From Hepsetus odoe (lineage: Eukaryota > Chordata > Actinopteri > Characiformes > Hepsetidae), in the NCBI GenBank assembly GCA_017165825.1, contig CM029392.1, forward strand, positions 17,835,960 through 17,899,959: 64,000 nt of DNA, given 5' to 3'. Numbering within the stretch: position 1 is the stretch's first letter; each line of letters starts with the position of its first letter. A program made the position numbers and the translations under genes. Shown piece after piece: positions 34,321-45,721 of the stretch. The notes beneath the pieces were generated by a model. The model was not told the origin of the DNA. It saw only the letters and a program-made list of their open reading frames with translations, and searched no databases.

Positions 34321-34500
34321 TTGGAGAAGATTCTGGACTAAACTGAACCCGTTCATGGTGGAGGGACACAAAGAAAAGAGATTTAGTTTTCCCATCATCA
34401 CTGTCCCACAGAGACACTCAGAGACACTCATGGATGAGATGAAAGGCACAGATTCGGGACGTGTGGTTCCGTTCATCACTCTGGATGGGAGGGATTTTAA
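34321..34500 (+). repeat. Dispersed repeat family X, copy 3 (core collapsed)
   Basis: The flanks are gattctggactaaactgaacccgttcatggtgga on the left and ttcgggacgtgtggttccgttcatcac on the right. Only about two tandem core units (agagacactc) remain, and part of the flank (ttcagatggactattt) is deleted. Confidence 0.88.
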
Positions 34501-35140
34501 AAATTCTGTGGATTTCTCTTTTAAAGAACATGTTTTATTACACGTCTACTGAAGATGCTGATTGCATCTCATGTCGTATTTCTTCATTAAGATCTATTAT
34601 AGATAGCGCAGACTGTGTTGCCCCTACAGCACATGATGGCTCTTTCTCTTCTCAGTTTCAATCTTTTTTCCTCCTTCTTGCTCTCCCTCCATCACTGCAG
34701 GTGAAGGCAAATATTCTGTACATTCTGCACAAGCTTATTTACATTCCATTTTCAGACGAATGGGCTAGAAGGATCCTGTCGCAGCAAAAGTTGCCCTGAG
34801 ATGTAAAACATTTCTGCTGGCAAATACAAGCCTGTGAAATACTGACACACATCGACTTTAACACAAGCCACTTGACTGATGATCAATAATTCAACTGATC
34901 CCTTGAATTATGAAAACAATCTGTGAGAAGCTGGAATTACTCATGAGCGTCTGTCTGTTGGCAGCGGTTTTCTACACGCAGGTCGAGCGAGTCAGCCCGG
35001 TACCACCACGGTTATTTGGACAGCATCCCCACCTGAGGTGATTTGTGGGTGAGAGGATTATGGTCACACGTTTGGCAACCGATTGAAATTGCATTTATTT
35101 TAATGATTCAATGAAAATTCATTTTAATCTTCCTGGGGAA
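34501..35140. other. Non-coding, nothing recognised
   Basis: Unique, AT-rich sequence. No exon is supported. Confidence 0.5.
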
Positions 35141-35144
35141 CTTC

Positions 35145-35340
35145 CATCTTTCCATCCATTCTCTAAACCAGGGTGGTGGGGATGCTAGAACCTAAAGTGT
35201 GAAGTGAAACACTCTGGACGGGTCACACAGTCACCCCTAGGGGGCAGTTTATCATCTCCAGAGGGCAGAGTTCACGCCAACAGAAAGAATCCAGGCTGGG
35301 AAGCAAACCCACAACCTTCTTGCTCTGAGATGACAGCAGC
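35145..35340 (+). mobile_element. Fish dispersed repeat, SINE/LINE tail type
   Basis: The sequence tccatccattctctaaaccagggtggtggggatgct..ggctgggaagcaaacccacaaccttcttgctctgagatgacagc has the layout of a very common fish repeat ending in 'caaccttcttgctctgaggcgacagtgc'. It is diverged. Confidence 0.55.
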
Positions 35341-35479
35341 TCATCAAAAATCCTTCCAAAACAATCTGTTAACAGTAAGTCATGTGACTGGGTGACCCAG
35401 GTGAGAACATTTTCCCTCTTTTCCAAAAAATAGATATTCAGGTGATTAAAATATTCAAAACAATCTGTGAGTTTTGGGT

Positions 35480-36115
35480 TCCTGTCCAGCCCCACTGCAG
35501 TGTCTCAGTCCCTAAAGACAGGGACGTCCCTGCCAGAGCTCCACTTTGGGGACGTCTGCATGTGTCTTGTGGAGAATCCCTCCCATCACACTGCCGTCAG
35601 GATGGACGTTTACAGAAGGACAGACAGCTGTGTGTGTCCTCAGTGTGGACGGTGGACAGACAGCTGTGTGTGTCCTTAGTGTGGACGGTGGACAGACAGC
35701 TGTGTGTGTCCTCAGTGTGGACGGTGGACAGACAGCTGTGTGTGTCCTCAGTGTGGACGGTCAGTAACGCTGTCTCTCGGGAGACGGAGGACGAGAGACT
35801 CTCACTGTTACAGTAAAGGGTGATGATGAGCTGATGTTAGCAAGCGTCCCTCTTCTCTCCAACAATCATGGAGAAGTTCTCAGACTGAAGATGAAGATCT
35901 TTAACTGGATGAACGTTTTAGAAGTTAGATCATTAGAGATGACTGTTAATGACTGTTATTAATCACTAGAGTTTATGATTATCTCTGGTTTTATCAACGT
36001 TACTGTGGCTGCGTCCCGATCTGTTTTCGTGAAGATCAGTGGAAGGCAGTGGGAGGAGGGTCTGTTTTGCCCTCTGGGTGGGCGGAGCTTTAAGGGTTTG
36101 ATGTCACATGAAAAC
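35480..36115 (+). repeat. Dispersed repeat family Z, copy 2, with internal 36-bp expansion
   Basis: It matches 23365-24185. An internal segment has become about four tandem 36-bp units (gacagacagctgtgtgtgtc plus ctcagtgtggacggtg) at 35623-35762; copy 1 has only one related stretch. Confidence 0.88.
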
Positions 36116-36849
36116 GATGTCTGATGTTTTACAGATCAGTGTGTTTCTCTACAGTTTCCATCTAATTCTGGTTCATTTTCTGTTGTTCTAATTTTTTGCT
36201 AGCGGGTCTGTCCGTCCACGCCCGTCCCGCACAAATCTCAGCACCTTTAAATAAGGCCCGGGACCAAGTGGGAGTAACGTGATCCGGCCTTGTGGTCAGT
36301 AGTATGACATGCTAGTGTTCAAAGGTCATTTTTAAACAGACAGAAAAACATGGTGGTAAAATGTCCACATTTTAAATTAACCGATCGTTTATTATTATTA
36401 TTTTTCAGACTATCCATTTTTGATTTTAACCTTCGAGACGTGCTTGGCTCTTCAAAAGCAACTCCGTGTAAAAAAAAGTGTCTTGGTGCAATAAAACGTA
36501 ATACTCAGACCCCCCGAGCAGCCAATGAGTGATTTGTATTTGTAGAAGAGTAAAATAGAGTAAGAGTGTGTGTGCAGAACCGGCCCAACACACAGGGTCG
36601 GACAGTTGATTTCAGGGATGAGACGAGACGAAGACGGAGATGACAAGACAAGATGAAGCACCTTATCATTTTAGAGCTGCGTCTTCTAGAAAAGCAGTAG
36701 CAGCAGCTCGGCGAGGCCGCTGAGCACCGAGTGGAGAACGAACTCGGGACAGCAGGTCCACCGAGGCCCAGTCCCTTCCCTTCCACACTGAGAGGTACAG
36801 CTCTCACACTGTCCACCAAATGGCAGCCATAGAGAGAGTCCAGCACTCA
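36116..36849. other. Non-coding, nothing recognised
   Basis: Unique sequence. ORFs on the minus strand at 36452-36846 show no domain. Confidence 0.5.
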
Positions 36850-36970
36850 GGAAGCAGTGATGGCAACAGTACCTTGATTGAAGTAACCTCAGGGTGACCT
36901 TTTGGTCTGGGACAAACCCACAACCTTCCAATCCTGGGGCCCCGTGTCTAAACGCTAGTCCCACGTGTGT
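36850..36970 (-). mobile_element. SINE family B fragment
   Basis: Reverse of family B: agcagtgatggcaacagtaccttgattgaagtaacctcagggtgacc, then acaaacccacaaccttcc (box B side) and ctaaacgctagtcccac. Confidence 0.75.
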
Positions 36971-37065
36971 AATGCTACAATTCTCTGCCTGCCTGGTGAT
37001 GAAGAAGCGTCCAATCAAATCGTCTTTTGTCTGTATGAATGAAATATTTGTTTTAAGTTTCAGAA

Positions 37066-37210
37066 GCGGGGCAGCGGCGGTCTAGTGGTTCGCTCCTCCC
37101 TGCGACGGGCTGGTGACCTGTCCAGGGTGTGTCCCCGTCCTTCGTCCTTTATGAGCCGGGATGGACTCCAGCACCCCCCTGCGACCCTAATTAGGACAAG
37201 CGGCCCAGAA
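37066..37210 (+). mobile_element. tRNA-headed SINE with 'ggctggtgacctgtccagg' body
   Basis: The head ggggcagcggcggtctagtggttcg is followed by a deletion of the tRNA body and by ctgcgacgggctggtgacctgtccagggtgtgtcccc, atggactccagcacccccctgcgaccct, and aattaggacaagcggcccag. This body and tail are typical of an abundant teleost repeat. Confidence 0.75.
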
Positions 37211-37320
37211 AATGACTGACTGATTTTCAGAATCAGAACTAGAATCCTTTTATCATCATTACACCACAGTATGACAAAACTGCAAGAAGCTCCAGACAGG
37301 AAGTCCAGACAGGCAATCAC

Positions 37321-37440
37321 TTATATATACATTTATATATCTATATCTATATCTATATTTATAATTATAACTATATACATATATATATAATTATATCTAT
37401 ATCTATATCTATATCTATATTTATAATTATAACTATATCC
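37321..37440. repeat. (TATATC)n / AT-rich microsatellite
   Basis: Imperfect tatatctatatctata units with a duplicated block (ctatatttataattataact occurs twice). Confidence 0.93.
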
Positions 37441-37597
37441 TGTCCAGTCCTGATATCTCAGGGATCTAAGTGCTAATATGTGCCTGAAATTCCTGCGTTT
37501 GGGATATTTTTATACCACACTGACGGCATTTAACTCTTTAAATATATAATATTACTAACCCTCTGCAGTAAGGTCACTGAAGCTCTCTGGTAATAGT

Positions 37598-37664
<67 letters not shown>
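37598..37664. repeat. (CA)n microsatellite
   Basis: About 66 bp of perfect CA. A second short (CA)n is at 37801-37823. Confidence 0.98.
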
Positions 37665-37667
<3 letters not shown>

Positions 37668-38147
37668 GAAACGCCCAGTGAGGGAAGCCTGCTCGTCTCC
37701 TGTACGAGGAAATAAAACATTGGGCTTTATTAGAGACGCCGAGGCAGCAAAGCAACGGTCATGATGCAGTAAAAACAGCCACCTGCCCCCGTCTTGATTA
37801 AACACACACACACACACACACACTCTCCCCTGTGTACCTGTGCTGTTCTCTTCATTGTGCCGTGTTGTGTTCAGTGTCTGGGACACTAAAAGTGTTTAAG
37901 ATCTGCTCGTAAAGCCGAATCCTCAGAGTCATCATCTCACCGCCGCCTTGTAAAGGCTCCCCGACACAAAGTGCTCCTGAACCCTAACAAGATATTCAGC
38001 CCACCTGCCTGAGGTGAGACGGCAACTGTTGATTTTTCAGCCTTAAAGGAACAGATCGGCAAAAAAATCTAATTCTTGATGGATCAGAGTTTGGAGCCAA
38101 ACTGAACTTCTTTATTTAGAGCTGCACTAGAAACGTCTTCTCAGCAA

Positions 38148-38393
38148 AATTTTAAGTGACTGTTCTCGTCATTGCGAGGTCACAGCACAGTGAACCTCAA
38201 CGAAATCGGACCTCTGCATTTAACCCACACACACACCGTGCAGCAGGGGGCAGCTATGAAAGCACCCGGGGAGCAGTGACAGGGACGGTACCTTGCTCAA
38301 GGGTACCTCAGGGCAACCTACTGGTGAGGGAATCGAACCCACAATCTTCCGATGCGGGGCGACTCCCTTACCACTAGACCAGCGCTGCCCCAC
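38148..38393 (-). mobile_element. tRNA-derived SINE, family B
   Basis: Reverse orientation, near full length: aagtgactgttctcgtcattgcgagg, cccacacacacaccgtgcag, cagggacggtaccttgctcaagggtacc, gaatcgaacccacaatc (box B), ccactagaccagcgctgcccc (box A side). Confidence 0.92.
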
Positions 38394-38404
38394 CCGCCAG
38401 CGGA

Positions 38405-38475
38405 GTGTTTAAAAGCAGCAGTTTAAAGGGCTCATATCCCACATTTTCCACACTCACGTTTATAGCTCTCAGAGC
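38405..38475 (+). repeat. Dispersed repeat shared with 33715
   Basis: The run aaaagcagcagtttaaagggctcatatcccacattttccac matches the 33715-33930 element. Confidence 0.6.
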
Positions 38476-39245
38476 TGCTGGTCCATAGGACGTATGCATG
38501 AGTTTGCTGATGTGTCCTTTAATTGAGGACATGAGGATGCTGATGTGTCCTCAAAGACAATATTTGTTTACAGACCTTACAGTGCTCAAGCTGTTGAAGA
38601 TCTCAGTTTCCTGAAAGGCATCTCGTCATGTTGGCAAGAGTAGAGAGAAAAATACTTCCTTTCATGATTCCCTCAAAAGCCACCTGCCTGAAGGAAGTGA
38701 CCTTAGAAGTCCTGAGAGGGACATGGATGCAGGCCTGATGCCCGTAAAAAAAAAATCACAAACCGAATAGAGAGGATACCTGGCCTTTCTTAAGAATTAG
38801 TGTCCTTTTGGAGGACGTGATGGAGAACTTGCTGAACCGCTCTTGTGAGGGAGCAAGTGAAACATAAAGGTGGGGTCAAAAACTATTCATGAATCCATCA
38901 GACTCCGGCAGCCGACAAGATGGATCACCGAATTCTTCAGCTGCTGACAGCATGGCACCGTCTCATGTCCATCACTGATATAAACAACACTAACCTCTGA
39001 CCAGCATCTTCTCTTCTCACCAGACTTTAAACCAGCAGTTCCCAAATGTATACTCTGACAGAGGTCTGGCAGGACAGCAAAAGAAAAAACCTCCCACTTC
39101 TTTAAAGAATGATGTGCATCATTTTGAAAAAAGCGAATTATAATTCTTTAATATATATGTTAACTCTGCACTAGTTCTAATTACAATTCTTTATTTTTAT
39201 GAATTATTAATTGGCTAGTTGTTGGCAAGGGACAGGATGTTCCCC
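38476..39245. other. Non-coding, nothing recognised
   Basis: Unique AT-rich sequence with a short poly(A) at 38749. No exon is supported. Confidence 0.5.
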
Positions 39246-39620
39246 CCATCCCTCAGTAGAACTGTCCTCTCTCTCTCTGGGTGTGTAGGGTGGTCCTCCC
39301 TCTCCCCCATCACTCAGTAGAACTGTCCTCTCTCTCTCTGGGTGTGTAGGGTGGTCCTCCCTCTCCCCCATCACTCAGTAGAACTGTCCTCTCTCTCTCT
39401 GGGTGTGTAGGGCGGCCCTCCCTCTCCCCCATCACTCAGTAGAACTGTCCTCTCTCTCCCTGGGTGTGTAGGGTGGTCCTCCCTCTCCCCCATCACTCAG
39501 TAGAACTGTCCTGTCTCTCTCTGGGTGTAGGGCGGTCCTCCCTCTCCCCCATCACTCAGTAGAACTGTCCTCTCTCTCTCTCTGGGTGTGTAGGGCGGTC
39601 CTCCCTCTCCCCCATCACTC
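39246..39620 (+). repeat. 60-bp minisatellite, about six copies
   Basis: The unit is about 60 bp, containing cagtagaactgtcc, a CT run, gggtgtgtagggtggtcctcc and ctctcccccatcact. Copies are very similar; the main differences are ggt versus ggc and CT-run length. A single related unit lies at 14390-14450. Confidence 0.95.
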
Positions 39621-41927
39621 ATATAAAATGCAGTAAATCCGTCACAAGGCTGCGGGAGGCGATTTGTGCAGCTAAACCCAAAACCAGCTCGAAAAGTTGT
39701 CGATTTTGAGGGAACCAAACGGAAGCTCGTATCTCCGGGCCAAGCGAGCTTGTTCTCATTGTGTTGAAACATCACAATGACTCTGACGGCTGGATGTGAT
39801 CCACACCCTTCATCTCCCACTCAGAGAGGTTTACACATCCCGGGCTAGAACAGAACATGCCTTTGGATCCCAGTAAGCCGTTCTCACAAGGGGTTTAATC
39901 ATCCTGCTGCCAAAGACCCACCTAAGGGAGAGCGTCCCTCCTCTCCACTAGAACTGGCCTCCTCTTTATCTTCCCCCCACAATGGAGGCGAGAGAAAGAG
40001 ATTTCCATAGTACCCGGCGCCGATGCAGAATGCAAATGGAGGCTGGCCCATGAATATGTAGGACTGCAGCAGGGAGGTCTGCTTTGAATAATCCTTCCTT
40101 TCGCCCTGACAGCCTCGCGGGGCCACTCGGGTTTCCAGTGAGGAGCAGAACCTCCATCAACCCTCAAAAGGTTCGGAGCAGAGAGCTTTGTCCATAAATA
40201 ATACAGGAAGCTACACTCAAAAGCATCTATCAAGGTTAATGTTCTCTAAGACGTTTGCTTGTAGTTCTCTCGCCCCTTGTCCTCTTACATCCCTTCTTTC
40301 GGTCTCTAAAAATGGACCATCGTCCAGCAAACTGGAGCCCACTTTTAGTGAATACCTACACAGCAACTGAGCACCTGGAGGACAGGTAAAACAGCAGAAC
40401 CAGCGTGAATGCCCAGTACAGGGAGTGATGTGTGAAAACAATAATGGATGAAATGGTTTATTTCTATCTCTCCCTTTATGTCTTGTCTATTTGTGTCTCG
40501 CTGTGTCTCATTAATCACACTGTGCTGATTTGAACCCTAAACGATACGCAGTTCTCCATCTATTTGGCCTCGAAGTGCTAAATGAATGTAATTTGATACA
40601 CTGCTCTAATCACCTCCATCATTTTAATGTAGTCACTAATGGAAACAAGCTTTGGTCAACGCCTCGTGGATGATTCATGCTCACTCATTTCATTTACGCG
40701 CCTCTCCCTCGTTACAGGAGGCGTGTTACTGCAATCGGGTGGAAAATTCTCTAACGGGAAGCCCTGGAGAACTTTTGCATTTAAAGACATTTTATCTTCT
40801 TTAACCTTGAGCACTGATTTCCAGACAAAAAAAAACATGCAGCATCTTCAGGAGAAGCTAAAAAAGAAGGAAATGAAGGATCGTTATTAAAAAAAAATGG
40901 CCGGGCCTTGTTGATTTGTCATGCCAAAGGTTGTTAGGGCGTTTTCTTTAACTGACAACAGCCAGCATGAGCATTAATGAGGAGCACAGCTTCATTCAGG
41001 CCTGAGACGGCGAGGACGTTGCCCTCACCTCAATTAGGGCTCCTGACTTCCTTTTCAAAAGCAGCTTTTGTGGGATGATTAATTCTAATAATCAGTCCCT
41101 TTCCGTGGCCGATGGAACAGCCTCATTACGGCCTGAACGTCTGCTCTGGAAGAGAGTTTCCCGCTCAAAATCAATGGGCTACACATTTAGGCAGCCAATT
41201 ACTGAGTGTGTGGACGAGACTTGGGCCCTGGAGAGGGCGAGAAAGAGCCCAGAGCCATGAGGGACGATGATGGTGATGATGACAGTGGGTCTGAAATACT
41301 CGGAATATGATACAGCATCAGCACCGAACCCACTTCAGCAGCACAATCCAGAACTTCGTAGCGTTGAGAGGAAAGAAAGAATGTTTGTGAACAGGAATCA
41401 ATGATCTGCGTGACTGCACTGAGACCTCTCTTCTTAAGGTGGACTGGCAGGAAGTTCTCAAAAGATGGTGGTTCTCAAACTTTTCCTGCTTTTCCCACTT
41501 TAGAAGTCGCTGATCTTTCATGAATAAACCCGCCTGGCCCAGTTTTCAGATCAGTCATATTCACACTACAGCTCAGATCTTTGGATTAAAAATAAATATA
41601 TATAACCAAACGAGGCTTTTAGAAACGAATATAACAAAATACACCTCTACACCTCTTCAAGCAGACGGTTCTGTCTCGTTTGTTTTGGGCACAAGCATGA
41701 ACTTTTGAAGATTCTACCTTTAAATGGAAACTCCATTATTGTAAACGAAAACCTTTTTTAAAGAACCTTCAAATGACATGAAGGCTTTTAAAGTGGTATA
41801 GAACCTTTACATAGTGTGGATGCTCTTTAAATCTTCATTCTTCAAAGTCATGTTTCTATTTTAAACAAGGTTCTTTGAGGAGCCAAAAGTGGCAGGAACT
41901 CTGATGCACCTTTTCTTGAACATGGTG
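39621..41927. other. Mostly unique non-coding sequence
   Basis: This is one of the longest repeat-poor stretches in the window. Positions 40440-41260 are evenly composed with no simple repeats, and could hold conserved non-coding elements; that needs an alignment. ORFs are short and unrecognisable. Confidence 0.45.
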
Positions 41928-42055
41928 ATGGTGGTCTAGTGGTCACAGGTTCAGATCCCACTTTGAGAACCACCACCATCAGGGTCCTGAGCAAAACCCT
42001 GAACAGCAAGTGTCTCCAGGAAGACTGTCCGTGTGCGGCTAAGACTTACGTTTAA
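41928..42055 (+). mobile_element. SINE family A, decayed
   Basis: The sequence gatggtggtctagtggtcacaggttcagatcccactttgag carries box A and box B remnants, followed by gtcctgagcaaaaccctgaac and gtgtctccaggaagactgtcc. The tRNA-derived anticodon arm is missing. Confidence 0.75.
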
Positions 42056-44227
42056 ACATTAGGGACACACAAAGGGTTCTTTTTTTAGCACAAAAGGAAG
42101 AACTAATGGATCTCACAGAGAAACCAAAAAGAGAGAACAGAAAATGTCTGTTCTTCACTCTTCCTGGTGCTGCTCACCGTTTCTTCAGAACATCAGGGCA
42201 TGAAGCCAGTCTCACCCTGTCTGAAACTACACCCAGCAGCTGCAGCTGGAATTACAAACAGCAACAGTTTCAAAGGAACCATGTTCTAGATAGTGATTCT
42301 CCATAGAACCCCAGCTGGTGCTGCTCCACAGGAGCTTCCGGCCGTTTGTATTTCACTTAGAAGCCGAACCGCCCAGTGACGTGGGATTTTACGGCTTGAT
42401 TCAATATCAGCTTTAAAGTGACTCTTTAACAAAATGTGTCCTATCTTGTTGCTATGGAAACACCAATACGCCTCAGAGCTGAAACTTCAAGCTTTAAGAT
42501 TTTTCATTGCTCACCGTCCGCTGCGTCAATAAACTTTTTTCATCCTCCCGTCCATCGACCATGGAAGGGAGAAGAACAACAACCTCATCACGTCTGATGT
42601 TTTGCGGCTCAGAAAAGTCGCTTCATCGGCGTAACAAACTGTTTGGATATTTCACGCAGGGCACCATGGGAACCAGGAATAAGGTGGACTTTTTGGGTGA
42701 CGGTGACTATTTGGTGGCACATCATTAACGCTTGCTGAGAATTATTCCAGATTATAAATCTCTAAAGTGAAGTTTGAACTGTGTGAATTCTACAGCAAGA
42801 CCTTCAAACTGGACTTCGCTTTTTCCACCCGAGGAAATATCATTGTATTCGCTCAGCTCTGAAACCAGTAACCCCCTAAACATCGCAGACCTTTGGACAC
42901 TCCAGGATCACGTTTAAATGATGTCCTTTATTCAGTGAACAGTGTTCGTGAATAATTAGAGGTCTTTATGCAAACATCACCAATAATAGCATAATTAGTC
43001 GTAATAATGCACAATAAACACTTAAAACTACTGAGCATGAATGATTGCATAAATTTATCTCTTGTTAGTTTATAATTGCTGCCTTTGATTGATTAGGCAC
43101 TTAAACCTCCAGATGTTTCCAATGTTGTAAAGAATATCTAGACGTCAAAGCTATGAAATGCTTAACATGCCTTCAGAATTTGAGTCTAAAAGTTTGTAGC
43201 AGTTCAGGCGTTGATGCTGTGCACTGGCTCCCTAAAAGAAAACCTCCAGAGATTTCAAAAGCTGGAGCTCTAAAGAACGGAAGAGCGTAAATAAATGAAA
43301 ATAAAACCTCAAACCAAGAGGGAGACATCAGATGGACGTCTCTGTATCTAAAGAATAAGGCCCAGGTCAGACTTTAAAGCTTTTTAGGATTATTTTATGA
43401 GGTTAATCTGTCCAGAGACCATCAAGTTTATTAATTCTACTGAACAGACTACAATTTTAGTTTGTTTTATAGAGAAAGGAGTTCCATTTTCAGGCAGAAG
43501 AACAAAATCACACCATAAAAGATGAACTTTCATTAGTCACGTTCACTCCACCAGAACTGGGTTAAAGGTTGTTAATTTCTGTAACGCTGTACATCCGGAC
43601 CGAGGCCTTTAGTCCTGCGCCACATTTTGCTTTGGGTTCAAACTGGACATAAAGGCAGGTTTGGTCTGAGGTGAGGTTCTGGAATTGTCCTGTTCTGTGT
43701 GCCTCTCCTCTGATGGACCTTCATTTCACCCAAAATCAGAATAAATGGTTGTCATGCTTTGCTATTGATGGTTCACATTTCTGACCCATGTTTTTTGGAG
43801 CTCAGAACAACAAACAGTGAACAATTTCACAGCACACTGCAGAGATCACGCTGGGTTCTGCTGCTGCTGCGAGAGCTCATGTAGAAGAAAACACATGAAA
43901 CATGAAAGGTCAAAAATCAGACTTAATTCTGATGTAGGACATAAAAATGCCACAGTGCTGATCATTACAACAACAGACCTCCTGCCACTGGACTCCATTC
44001 CGACTCACCAGAGGAAAAACTCATGAAGCATGAAGAGATGTTGGTGAGAGAGGTGTTGGTGATCTCTGAGCGTTCGATGAGAAGAAATGGTGAACGTCAG
44101 TAAACTTCAGCTGTAATTGTATTGAGGACGGATGTTTTTGAGACCAAGCTTAGGACTTCAAGAATAAAGGCTGACCATAATCTGCTTTGTATCTTCTCTG
44201 ACCAAAAGTCCTTCTGACTCTAACAGG
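42056..44227. other. Non-coding, nothing recognised
   Basis: Repeat-poor AT-rich sequence with short meaningless ORFs. Confidence 0.5.
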
Positions 44228-44300
44228 TGAGAGTCCTCTGCCTGAGAATCAAACCCAGGACCATCTTACCGTGAGACGCCACTGTGCTGCCCTCGACACC
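44228..44300 (-). mobile_element. SINE head fragment
   Basis: The sequence gagaatcaaacccaggaccatcttaccgtgagacgccactgtgctgccc is the reverse of a tRNA-like SINE head. The body is missing. Confidence 0.55.
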
Positions 44301-45721
44301 AAACTTAATTTGAGCTTTCTTTAGAGACAGAAAAGAGAAGAAAAGGTTGAAAAAGGTCGAGCGTAGGGCTTGTTAGGACGTTGCTGGGTGTCCTCAGTAC
44401 ACTTGAGGTCGGTTTCTGTTCAAGACAGAAAGGAATTAGCAGTTCTGACAACAAGAGGAAGTTCATTCCACCACTGAGGAACCAGGACCGAGAAGAGTCT
44501 GGATTCATTTCTTCACCTGTATCCAGTCTCCCTCACTCCTTCTTCACAGATACCAACCAACGGCACTCGCCTGAATGAAACAGGGCCCACAAACCCAAGT
44601 GCAGTGGACGCTACATTCCTTCTTCTTTCAGCCACTTTCAGATGATGGTCAGCTGACAAATGAGACTCTATCCCGACCAGCTTTAATCAATTTGTCAACT
44701 TTAACTGGCGCTTGAAGCAGTGGAAGGAAGAGCTGCACATCTCTGAGGGAGTTGCACTCGTGCCTGAGGCAAACCACGCCGGAGAGAAGTCTGACAGCAC
44801 TGACAAAAAATCTTTTGAATCGCAGACTCTGACTAAGTCACAAGAGGCTTAAACCTCCCTAAACTGTAGCCCGAGCAGCACAACACCCCCAGAGGTTCCA
44901 GCCGATGGCTTGTGCTTTAGGTTGGCCTTCGCTTCGGTGCACTAAAAAGAACTGCAGAACTGAAAGGGATGAAAAAACATCACGTTCTGGCATTCTCCAA
45001 AATTCCCAGAGAGCTTTCCAGCCCGAGGACGCAGGTCACTCGGGTCAGAAGCACCCCAAGAACACAGCAGAGATCTCCACCACAAAGCGGAGCCGACAAG
45101 CGAGCAAGTCTGCCCCTTTGCTTCATTTTTTTCTTTTTTTGCAAAAGCATCCCACCGCCTTCCAAATGACAACTCGTCCGTGCTGCTGACTCTGGAATGA
45201 GCCGACCGTTAACCTCCGGAGTGAGTATTAAAAACAGAGGGGCGTCGGGAAAGGAGCAGCATCACAGCTGAGCCCAGCGGTTTGTGAGAAGGCGAATAAA
45301 CAATGGGGGTTTCGTGAGTCACAGCTGTTCCGTTTTGTTAAACATGCAGGAAAGACACACTGCAGTGAAAGAGAAAGAGAGGGAGGCGGGGACAGGGGCC
45401 ACAGAAGACTGAGACTGTGTAGAAAAGGACACAACACTAAAGATCAACCGTGTGGTTAGTGTTAAATTAGCTCTCCCTAATGAGAACCCAGCTGAGCCCG
45501 TCACAGAACATCACCAGATCATCAGTGTTCTGAGCAACAGCGATTATTCTGTACAAGTGTAAACTTTCCAGATCATGTGTTTAAATGACAACAAACCAAA
45601 TTTAATTGTGGTAAATGTAAAGAAATGAAGTAGAAAAAATGTTTGCCAAAGAATATCTTGGATTTCATCTTCAACAACTTCTGCCTGGTGCTGTAAAGTC
45701 CTTAATAGACATCGGTAAGAA
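44301..45721. other. Non-coding flank of the satellite array
   Basis: Unique sequence, with a GC-richer part at 44880-45260. ORFs at 44905-45504 are not recognisable. Confidence 0.5.

Noticed and set aside
34001..34417. Paired ORFs of about 110 to 138 codons resembling a coiled coil (VEQLCIK repeats)
   Set aside because: A 21-bp minisatellite keeps frames open on both strands; the same unit at 13.5 kb shows that it is a non-coding VNTR.
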